A stretch of DNA of 64,000 nt from Opisthocomus hoazin (taxonomy: Eukaryota; Chordata; Aves; Opisthocomiformes; Opisthocomidae), in contig NC_134414.1 in NCBI RefSeq assembly GCF_030867145.1, positions 132,630,465 through 132,694,464 of the forward strand, given 5' to 3'. Below are positions 47,818-59,800 of this stretch, piece after piece. Each line of letters begins with the position of its first letter. Positions within the stretch are counted from its first letter, which is position 1. Made by a program: the position numbers and the translations under genes. Below the pieces are notes generated by a model that did no database searches, was not told where the DNA came from, and worked only from the letters and a program-made list of their open reading frames with translations.

Positions 47818-50800
47818 CTAGAAAGTGATCACATAAAAACAGCATTGATATTTTGGTTAGGCGACAATGATGGTTTGTAGTTAAGCAAGTTAGCAACAGG
47901 AGATAGAATACAGCCCAACAGCTGGCAATGTAAGATTCTTGTCATTGACAAGCTCAAGATTTCCTGGTTCCAAAATGACACTACCCCACAGTGAACAGAA
48001 GATGTATGTTTAGCAGTTCTGTTAGGTTTAGTAAACTTGTCTTTATTCTCTAGGCTGAAGTTACTAGAGTGTGGCACGCCTTCTTGTTACCCAACACACA
48101 TGCACATCTTTGGCTTCTATGCAGCTTTGGTCACTGGTTCAAAAAATGCTGAAGGCAGATGTGAAAACAGTCACAATGAAAGGAATCATTGGAATTATGT
48201 GATAGTGTGAAGAATTGCAGGGTGAATTTGCTGGGTCACGAATGGCAGTGTAGAGCCTCAGTCTTGAACTGTCATGGTATGTGAGATATGGGATGTGATA
48301 GATGTCATGTCCACTTTAAAATACATGTTCTAGCACAAGTCTGGTGAACTTCAGGCTTGTAAGAGTGAAATCTGCTGAGTAAATGAGTAGAAAGTATAAG
48401 ACAACTAGGATCAGTGGACACCTATATATATACACACACACACATATGCATAGTTGGCTTGGCAACAGGACTCCTGCCTTACAAACTTGTTGAGGCTCTC
48501 TGAAGGAGGTCAGCAAGCAGGTGGCTAAGGGCGGTCTGGCTGATACAGGCCATGTGGATTTGCAGAAGGCTTCAAAAGAAACTTTGGTAGCTTCGTTGAA
48601 AGACAGAAACAAGGTGGGAGTGAATGATCAGTTCCTAGGGCGGAGGGAGGTCACCACTGAAGTTCAGTAGTTGTTTGTGCTGGGACTCCTGCTGTTGAAT
48701 GTATTTGTAAATAGTGCACATAAGGTATGTGAATGGAGGTGAGGAAGTATACTGAAGGTGTGGAGATACTCAGAGTAGTGAGGGCAGGAAATGATTGCGA
48801 AGCATTGTAGAAGTCCCTTGTAAGGCTTTGTGACTGGTTAAGATAATGATGGAAGAAATTCTGTTCAGACTGAAGTAAAATGATGCACGTGGTGAAAATT
48901 TTACTAACTCCACATAAGAAATGGTGAAGTCTGACCATTACTTCTTGGCAATGAGATCTTAGGACTATGAAAGAGAGTTTCGTGAAAGGCTAGTTCAGTG
49001 CTCACTAGTGGTCAAAAGCCAAAACAGATGTTGTAAACCATGAGGAAAACAATAAAAATCAAAACAGAGTAGTATTATGCTACTGTGGAAGCTTATTGTT
49101 TGTGTGCATCTTGAACACTGCATGCAATTCTGGTTCTCTCACCTTAAAAAATTATGGTAGAACTGGGGAAAAAAGTCAGAAAGGCAACAAGGTTGATCAA
49201 AGGTTTGGAATAAACTCTGTATGAGAAATGACCAAGTAAGTAAAGACTGCAGTCTGTAGAATAAATGGATTAGGAGAGGTCTACAGGAACGTGAATGTCG
49301 CTGCAGGCATGGATAGGGTTTAAATGTTTACCTTTTTTTCCCCCACACATGAGATAAGGGATATCAAACAAAGGTATAGGGGCCATGTTCAGGTCAAATA
49401 AAAGGTACCTTGCAGATCTGTAGAAGTTCTCACAGGAGGGCACATGCTACCATGAATTCAAAGGGAGATTAGACAAGTAAATTGAAAAGAGATGTGTTGA
49501 TCTTAACAAATAGGAACTATAACCAAGGTCATGAAGTCCTTCAGTGAAAAGTAAGTGGAGGCTGCAAGAGTGTTGATGGAAGAAGTATGACATCTGCTTC
49601 CTCTGTTCGTATTCTTTCTTAGGCATGGGCTTAATGTCTATGTGCAGTAGAAGGACTAAGATGCTTTCATGTACAGAGCTGTAGGAATAGCAGTGGGATA
49701 AATAAGTTCCTTCCTGTCTTTGTCCCTCTACTGATGGAGGCAGTCATTGGATTAGGTAGTAGAGACACCTGTAGCATTTGAAATGTAGCCTGACAGTGAG
49801 ATCTCCTTAAGAATACCTGAAGTAGCCTTCTGGGATGCAAGTGGAATATGTAAAAGAGGCTTATGAGAAAGATGGAGGAAGACTTTTCACCAAGGTCAAC
49901 AGAGACAGAACAAAGGGTAATGGTTTTAAACTGGAAGTGGGTAGATTTAGATTGGATATAAGGAAGAGTATTTTTAGGATGAGAGTGGCAAGACACTGGA
50001 ACAGATAGCCCAGAGAAGTTGTGGACACCCTATCGTTAGAAGTGTTCAAGGTCAGGTTGGATGGGGCTTTGAGCAGCCTGATCTAGTGAAAGATGTCCCC
50101 ACTCATGGCAGGGGGGTTGGACTAGGTGGTCTTCACAAGGTCCTTTCTAGCCCAAACCATTGTATGAAGATGAATGAGGGATCCATAGAAGAGAAGCTGC
50201 TGGGTCTATGTTCTGTTAGCCCTGCAAACTCATGAGCATGTAACAGGCACAGACATCATCCCTTTGTCTTTGACAGCAAGGCAGGCAGAGGAGTGTACTT
50301 GGGAATGTGTGTTTAGGTGGGAGATAAAGGTGTGAGATGACTTCCTAGGTGATATGTAGGCTTTTCTGTCCTGAAGAAGCTATATAATATTTAGCACAGG
50401 AACACCAAGAAAACTTATGGTTTGTGTAGTCTTGTTTCTTAAAAGAAAGAAAACAGAAGAACACAGCCATATCCATCACTCTAAAGACATTCAGCAAGGA
50501 AACACTCAGCACTATGTAATGCTCTTCATGGGTAGTACTGAAGAAACTGGAAACAGTCACTTACCATTAATTGGATACAACTCTAGGACACCACCAACGT
50601 CTTCTCCAAGTCCTAGCAATTTGAGGATAGTTATATGGCGCAGACCTGTGGAGGAAATGAAGCAGGTTTTTGGGTCAGGCCAGTTCTTTCTGCTTGTTCT
50701 CAGGCAGATTTCAGTTTAATCAGCCAAGTCTGCACATGCTAAATTAGGGGCCAGTCTCAGCAGCCTTCTAGGAAGAAGAGTTACTGGTTTCTCTGAAGTC

Positions 50801-53800
50801 TCTTCCAGTCACATCACATGTCCCAAACATGGGGAGGAACTAGGGTGTCGAGTAAGTGTGGTATCAGTTGCATAAAAGCTGTTGCTAGTGTCTCAAGGAC
50901 AATAGCATTTGGTGTGGTTATGTAGCATAGAGATGCAAGCATCAAACGCACCAACATATTACAGAGGCCATTCCCCAAATTCAGAACGTCTCTGCACTGT
51001 TTTATTCACTAGTGAAGCTGTGACTTGTCATACACATAGCAACCAAGTATTCTGAGGCAATATAACCTCTCAGTTAAACTCCAGATGAGTGTGGGGAGTG
51101 GCTTAGGAAAGGCGTTTGCTCCTTTTATTTATTCTGGGCAAAGGTTTGGACTGTTGCCTCTGCTTTGAAGAAAGACCTTCAGAGCTGTAGAAGCTGTTAG
51201 CGTAACATGAGTCTGTATGATCTACAAAATCTTTGATGTAAATTTTTACCACTTGCAGGTAAGATCCCTGGAAACATAACACTTAGTTAAAACACCCATT
51301 GAGGACAAATGCTTCAGGAACTCCCTGGATCTCCTTCAAGCTGTCCCTAACAAAGGGTGGGAGAACTAACTGTTTTTGTTACATGCCATTTTTCAGAAAG
51401 CATTTTCCAGTGGTTCATGTCATAGTTTACTTTGGTAGTTACCAAATGAGATGATTCTGAAGCTCTGTATGAAAGCCGGGTGACTATGAATAAACAGACA
51501 GTGTAGCAGTGATACTGTGCAGATCTCCAGGCTAACTGAAATGTAGTGACTTTTGAATGGGACCTGTTTCATTCTGTTGTAGGAGTCAAGCCTAGGCCCT
51601 GTATGGTACTTGCATTGCTAGGAGCCGAGGTTAAGGAGTAAGTGTCTTGGGGCCTCATAATGGAAAGACAGAAGTGTGTTTCTGGGTCTCGCTCTTAATT
51701 GTCTCCTGGAGGAGCCCATGTCTCTCCACTGACTGTGTAGTTGGATCTTAGGTACCTAGTTAGAGGGCTGGGAGGGTTCTTACTGAGTTAAGTGGCTTCA
51801 GTTAATATTTTTACAGGTTTTTGCAATGAAGCAGGAAGGAAAAAAAACCCCTCCTGATGTCCATGCATCTCCCTGATACCTGGCACTGTTCTGAGCTGGG
51901 TATAAGAGGATCTGCCCTTCCCGAAACATTCTACTTATGTTACTAATTTGTGCAGTAAGAAAAAGAAATACTATTGATCTCCTGAAGTACAAGCCTGAAG
52001 AGAAGCTTTGGAGTGCTAACCTTCTCTGCCTCACGCAAATGATTCCAGGGAACACTCTGTTTAGCTGTCTTATCTGTCAGGGTGTGCTGTGATACCTGCT
52101 TAGCACAGAATTTCCATTTGTAATTGGAGTAGCTGCAGAAACTTTTCAGTTGTCAGACTCCTCAGACTGTCTAGGTTCAAACTTGAGCACAGGAATTCAT
52201 CACATCATCAGGAAGGATGTGGTTTTGGGGAGCAAGAGTATAATTTCTTTCGACTCACCAAAATTGCAGGCTTGTCCACTGAGAGCAGCAAGCTGCTGGG
52301 AATAAGCCCAGTCCTCGTCACTGGGAGCAGAGATCACCACCAGCCGCCTTCTCCATCGGAATCTGGGGAGAGAAGAGAGTGCGACAGGGCACGGTCATGA
52401 CACGTGATGAGTCCTCTCAGCATTTTTGTTCTTTGTGGGCTGAGATATGTCATACTTCTCACAACTTCTAAGTAACAGCTGGGTGGGAGATCTTCCCAGT
52501 TCTGTCCGTCGCTGGGAGAGGATAAAGCTTGTTTTGAATTTTACAACTGCAAAACTCTCAAAGAAACATCTGCAGTTTTGCTGCTTCACCAAACAAACAT
52601 GGCAAAGCTAATGATATTTGCTCAAAGCCCCCTTCAGTAGTTACAACAATGCTGAGAAGTGTATATTCAAGGGAAAGAAAGATTCCTGTGGAATTCCTCA
52701 CTAGACATTTAGCTTTTACGTCATTAACCACTGCTGGAATTGGACAGTTATTTTGCAGTCCAAGGGCTGTCTGAGAATTAGGGTGTATCTTCACTTCAGA
52801 CATAACTCATACTTCTGTGTAAATACTCACTGACCTCTTTTTCTTCTGTAGCACACTTGCTCAAAATACCTTTAACATGGCTCTAAAGCTGAGCTTGTTT
52901 GTGTGTGTGTGGCTGTGTGAGCCTGTGGCTATAAGGCGTGCATGGGGGCAATAGGACAAATCTTTGATTTTTCTTTAATATGGGGTGCCCCATCTAACCA
53001 AACTTTTGCATAAGGAGCACCTTCTGTTGTCCTCTCAAGGAAAGGCAGTGCCATAAGGACACTTGAAACCTTTAAAAATTCGAACTATAGGAGTTTTTAA
53101 CACTCTCCAAAGAATCCCATTTTTGAATAAAGATACTTTGCCATTAAACCTAAATAAATCATATTTAAACAAATTTGCAAAGCTGCAGGGATATTTTTAT
53201 AGCAGGAAATGATCTTTTAAATGGCTACAGGTGTTACGTTTTTATAATAGTCTGCCTTCCTGCAGGACCGTGTGAAGATCTCAGAACGAAGGCTAATGTA
53301 ATGGGACAATTCTGTTACACTTGAGAGAAGCAGAAAACATGGTGGGACTTGCTTAAAGTCACAGAAGAAGTTGCTGAAAGAATAGGGGATGATGATGATG
53401 CTTTTGTCTTGTTGACTGACTGATACTGCATGTATTATTAGAACTAAAACAGTAAATCCTTGAAAAGCAAAGCTGCCCAATTTTAATCTGCCCCAGGAGG
53501 AACAGCAAAGAGACACGGGTGTGTCTATATAGGTATGTGAAAAGGAATGAGAATCACATACGAGATGTGAAGGAAGGGAGGGATATTTTATGTTGTTATT
53601 CTGAAAACGGGGAAAAAATACTCTTTGTAGTATTTTGTATGCAAAAGCACCTGGCTACCTATAAACAATGACTGAGAATGCAAACATTAGATCACATTTT
53701 ATCTAGGACGTAAATCAGGATGGAATCTTATCTGTGAGGTGCTTTAAAATAATCCAATTCCTTTCTGTTTTTTGAGTATCTCCTTTGGAGATGCACAGAG

Positions 53801-56800
53801 ATGAAAAGGGCTGAGAGCCACTCAAGCTGTTTATCCCCCTGCCCCAGGCAATCCCTATACCTTGCGTGCTTGTCTGGGACTACGTTTTACCAAGAAATTA
53901 ATTCAGTTGGTCCTTCACAGCTGTTAGTTCACCACCACTAATGTACAGATTTATACCTTGTTTCTGACATCAGAAGCCACAGGCCAATACTCCTGTCCTG
54001 ACAAATCCACCAGACCCTTCCCCGTGTGCATCCTTTCTTCCACTTCTACCTATTATGCATCTCATTCTTGCCTGTGAGCCCAGAGAGCAGCACAGCCAGT
54101 GTCTTGGTGTTACGGGGGGACTCCCGTCCACAAATCAGGGATCTTCTGATACATGTGGCTTTTAAGCATAACTTAAGCCAGCTCTGGCTCTTATGGTCTC
54201 CTTTCACACCAGCCAGGCTTGTTAAGAACAATATTTGCATTATTATAACTGACCTCCTCAATGAGCAACACCAGGGAGATGATGCCAAGACTCCTGTTCA
54301 GCTGGGACGATGATCTTGGACAAAGCTGGAATGAATTTTTCTGGGAATCTGACCAGTTAACGTGGCTGGTGAAGTCCACCCAATATTTAAAGCCTGATGC
54401 TTGTTTCACAGACAACAAATGCATTCTGTGCAGCAGCAGATCTGTTTACAGATGCAACATTCTGCATATTTCCTGCCTGTTTTTCTAACATGTTTATTAC
54501 TAGGGCTGTTTGCAAGCAAAGAAGGATTTGGGGCCTGTCACTTTCCAGCATACAAGCTCTTTCTTGTGTTGGTCAGCTGTTTCCAAACTGTGGTTCTTCT
54601 TGGTGGTCTTGAGGATGAATCACTGAGACCTAAACAGGAGGTGGTGAGGTGGGTGGGGTGGATCTTGTTAAAGGTTCTCTTTCTGTTGAAGTGGCCATCG
54701 AATTTTAAAATGTTTATGAACCAACAACCTACTCATTTACCTGTTGCTCCTTTCCCCCTCAAGTCATACTCCATCATGCCTCCTCAGTTATATTTATAGC
54801 CATCTGGCATTAACAGTGTATTCCCATGGAATCTGATAGTAGGTGAGGAGGATGCAGTAGTAACAGGTAAAGCCTAGAGTGATGGGGTAGCCCTAATTTA
54901 ATGTAAATTATCCTGTAACAGGTTGGGCAATAGCTGCACAGCTCTTCTGTGGATCTGAATTCCCACAGTCCAGACATGTTTATTGCCTGGAATTTAGGTC
55001 TCACAGGTAGAGCAGTAACACAGAATATGGAAGTTGCGCAAAAAAACCTGTCTTTCTGCAGAAGACCTCTTAAACATTTTGCAACAGACATCTGCAAGAC
55101 CTTTAGTAATATGACTAATACTGGCAAAGACCAGCTGTTATCTCAAGCAGGATAAGAAGGAAGTTACAGAGAATTAATTACTGATTTGAGCTATATGGAA
55201 GGGACTAGAATGGGGTTAATGAGATTGTGATGATGATTGAAACACATAAACACTGTGCTTCAAACATTCAAAACACTGAGCTGACATCTGTGAATTAATC
55301 CTAATTTGCTCTTCTAATGCAAATCAGTGTTACTATCTCCATGTCGTGATGGGAGTACGAAGGTACAGAAAGTTAAGTGTCCAAAGAATGTGCAGTCTGT
55401 CGGGAAACACAACACGCATCCCAACTTCCAGTGCTCTGTACAAGACTACATGCAACTATGGCTGCATCTCTGTATTTGCTTAACGCTGTAAATACTGAGA
55501 AATCTATATTAAAAAATCACTGAAATAGTTGGATGGGTATTTTTCCAAGAAGACAATAATTATCAGAACTAGCAGCAGATAAGAACAGAAGGTAATACCT
55601 GGATAAGAAGCTCTCAAGGGATTGCTTCTTATCTTCTTTGCAGACAATGCCCTCTTTTTTCTGTCTTTCCATATCTTTAATTCGTGACTGGAAGGTGTCG
55701 ATCAAATCAAACACGGACTTCATTGCTATGGGTACTTCATAGTATTGCTGTTAAGAAAAAAGAACAGATGGATAAAAGAATGCACATATTAGCAGTCTTT
55801 TTTGCATGTATCACAGAACTGTAGGATACATAGAGATTCAAATATTCCTATTTACACATGGGTAACAAGGCCTAAAACAGATTACATACCATGTAAAATA
55901 TTGGTTTCGCAGTCAGACTGCTCTTTGGAAGTAGCATATGTTCAGTATTTGCCCAATGTGATAAAGCCAGACCATTACAGGCAACAAATTGTCATTCTAT
56001 TCTTTTGTAAGGCCATTCAACCAAAGCATTGTCCATATGCAATGTACTGTCATCTCATTCAGTGGCCAGACTGTGCATTTTAGAATGCCAGGTACTGCAT
56101 TAAAACCCCTGCCAGTGGCAGGTCCTGTTCCTACGGTGTCAGCTCACCATTCAAGCAGAAACCCACAATTCCCTAACTGCAGAAAATGAAGATAGCTACC
56201 TAATTCCTGAAAATTTCTCTTACTGTCCTTTTTCTTGTCGTCCAGCAATGACCAAGTCCTGCATCAGTCTCTTATGGGCCTCACATGCAAGCTTATAGTG
56301 TAATTTCCTAAAATTTTCCTATTTTTCATGTTTTTCCAGTGCCTTTTCTTTGAAAGAGTTGAAACCCTCACCTTGACCTTCATGTCCGTGTCTGTCAGCA
56401 CCATGAAGAAGTCATTGTAGGTCATCCCATACTCTTTCCTCAACTCACTGATGAGCTGCTGGTCCACAAGATCTTCATCCTCTATGACTTTCATGGGCTT
56501 TTCATTATCTTGATGTGAGACAAAGGAGAAATAAAAATAGTCATGGAATCACACAGCACTCTGCCTTTACTTTCACCTTGAAAGAAAGGGGGAAATTAAT
56601 TTCCCAGAAGCCCTCTTCCTGCTGCATAGGTAAGGTTAAAAAACATCAGTATAGCACTATGGCTTTTAACTGTCGAGTTTTCAATCCCGATATATGTTTT
56701 GAAAATCAATATATCCTAAGATGCATGCACTTCAGTATTCAACATTTCTACTTGCTTTTGAAAAATCTTGGTTGCCTGCTCTTTCTTGGAAAGATCTTTT

Positions 56801-59800
56801 AGATTTTTTCAATATGCTTATACATGTATACGCATATACTAATCATTTTACCAGCTCCTGAAATGCAGCCACTTCTGAAATAGAAAATAGAAACTGTTCA
56901 ACAATTTGGGATGGGAGCTGGAAAATACTGTACCCAATTGAAACAGCATAGAGAATTTGGGTCAGTAAAATATAGCTAGAACAGCTTGAGGTTGGCCAGG
57001 ACACTAGAATTAGCCTTGCCAGTCTTAAAAAATTACATGGGAGGTTTAGTGACTACAAGAAACCAGAAACTGTTTAATGTGTCTTGAATACTGCAGTCCT
57101 AGCTCTTCAGTTCTCTCTGTGTACCTTGTTGTGGCACTCCTCCTCCATCTGCTTGCTGACGTTCATTTCCCATTCTAGCACCCTAACAGGAAAAAACTTA
57201 ATTTTGAGAATGATTTGTACCTACTCACTGCTCTACTCTAAGAAAACATTCAGAAACGCTTGAGGAGAAAAAGACTTCTGAAGACAGAGATTTGAAGCAT
57301 GTACAAGACAGGCCTGTGGAGGTACTGAGGCTCCTGACTTCCTCTGGAACCAGGGAGTATTAGGGCCACGTCCCGAAAGCCTCTATGTCATCAGCTCAGC
57401 CTTAGCTCTAGCATCCAGCACAGTGCTGTGCAACCGCAGCAGTGCTGGAACAGCCCTCCATGTGCAGCTGTGGGCCTGGAAAGCTAAAGACAGGCTAGAT
57501 CACACATGAAGTGAAATGTCACCTGGGCACCAAAGAGCTCTCTGCAATAGTTACTTGCTTATGCCCTATGACATCACTGTGAATACAAATATTCAGATCC
57601 TTGCTTAGAAATCCCAGTCACAGCGTAAGTGACCTGCCTGGAGTCAAACAGAGATGCAACAGCCTGTCAAGAGCTAGAATCCAGTGGTACGATTTTCCAG
57701 TCCCCTGCTCCACCTTATTCACCAGCAAATAGAGGTGAGATGAATTGATCAGAGTTGAGCACACAGCAACAGAAAAGATTTGATTCATTATACAATAAGG
57801 CATTTTAAATAATTTTCTAAACTTCTATAGCCTTTAAGGAGTATACTGATCTGATTCAAATTTTGCAATAGGGCCAATCTGTCTAATAGACTGGACGAAA
57901 CTTCTGAATTAAAAGTTTGGGAAAGTCTCTGAATCAGAACCTGACCTTTAGGTTTCACACCTTGGACCAGCTTCTTACAGAAAAAAAAAAAACATTCCAG
58001 CTATAGATGTAGTTTATGTGGTTTTACATTATTATCTGTACCTCAGTTGAAAGTTTTGTTAAGAATTATAGGCAATGTTATAGATTCCCCATTGGATGGT
58101 TTGCTGGATGTGCTAATTGGTTATTCACTTTGTAAAACATGTAAATCATGCATCAGTGCTTCGTAAGTGAGATTTACATGCTGCTAATGACAAGCATGAC
58201 CGTTAAAACATAGACTAAAAATTCATACTTGTGACTGCAAACAATTTCCTACAAAAACAGAGACTATCTCATTGGCCTATATAGAGATAGGATAATGCAA
58301 AAGATGTTAGTGTGGGATGTGATGGAAAACAGCTGTATGGTCGAGTACCTTAGACCAGCAGATCCATGGCACTCATCTGCTTTAAAGACTCCAGATAGCA
58401 ACATGAAGATAGCTCTTTAGAGTTTCATTGTTAATAGATTTTCTTTCAAAACTTAACAATGTAAAGAAGAAAATTAAATTACATGAGTGAGACAGGAAAA
58501 TGTTTCAAGGGGGAAAATAAATTGTGCCACAACGGCTAGCCTGCCTTTCAAACTTGGAAGTGATTTCTAGGGAGAAAATATAGAAGTTAATCTAATTGCC
58601 TCTCTCCAGTTCAGTACTTGTCCTCGACCTCCACTCTAAAAGGAGTCTAGGATCAGTGTGAAGAACAGCAAGAGCTGAGACTGCTGCTACCTGCGAAGTC
58701 TTTGCTCTCTTTGCTCTTTTTCAGAAAGGTCACTGAGAGAGTGTGGAAACTTTTCTCCATACATCTTTAGCAGCTAGACAGGCTAGGAAGAAACAAGTCA
58801 AATAAGGTTGCAAAGAAGTTCAGCAGTTTGTTTTAGAAGTACAGTGGCCTAGTAGATTAGGTATTGGCTTTGGTTGTAAGGTAGGTAGCCTGGGGCTGGT
58901 GTTTAGTTGACTAAAGCCCTGTTCCCATGAGTTGGGGCAAAGAGACCACGTGTCTAACTTGAGGTGAAGAGAAGACCTCTGCAGTGACACTCAGCCTTTG
59001 TGTCATTCCAGTAGGAAACAGGGAAATGCTCTTTTGTTTCAGTATGAGCTGATCTTGGCCAGGATTAATGAGCTCTCTTTCATTCACTACTTCTAAATGT
59101 GTTTGAAATTTCAAGAGAAAAGTCTTTTCTGTGGACTTTTCTCTTGTCATTTGTATTTCAGTCCCAAAGTGCAGCACTACAAGTAGACCTCATCACGCTG
59201 GGGGCTAAGGCTTCTCACTATAGCATAAATGCTGTAAATAAAATGTTTCTTAGGAGCTTTTATTGCCCCTGGTGCTGACAGAGAGTGAGCCATGAAGAGG
59301 CCATCCAAGCAGGAAAGGTAGGGGAGAAGGGGAGGTAGAATAGAAAGATGTTTGTAATATTTAAACTTTTTAAAATGTTCAGTATTTGGTATTTGGGGCA
59401 AAAAAATAAGATGAACTTCATGTAAGGTTTAACTTATACCCTTCTAAGTTTCCTGCTTTTCTTCAATGAGTAAATTTCTCTTGTGAGAATTTAGCTGTTA
59501 CATACACTTGTGTGGTTTGGGGAAAGTTTAGGTGTAGATGAAGTTTGGAATAGGCTGAAAGAGTATGGTCTATGTCAGAGTGAATGTCTGTTTATTAGCC
59601 AGACTGGAGCTAAATATAATCCTAAACAGTCCACTGATGGGCAGATGGGTCTAGGTACACCAAAAGTGACCTTGAGTAACCATGGCCTGATGTGGAAAAT
59701 CCCGTACTGCTCCAGATTTGTGAAGGAGGTGCACGAATGGACAGTCTGGCAGGATTTGTGACTCACTGTCATTCAGGGACGCAAGGCTTCTGGTCCCCTG

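Noticed and set aside
47818-47896. Upstream extension of the last CCDC80 frame to an ATG at 47,896
   Set aside because: The acceptor TTTCTAG at the conserved phase-1 junction ends the exon. The extra residues do not match the family.
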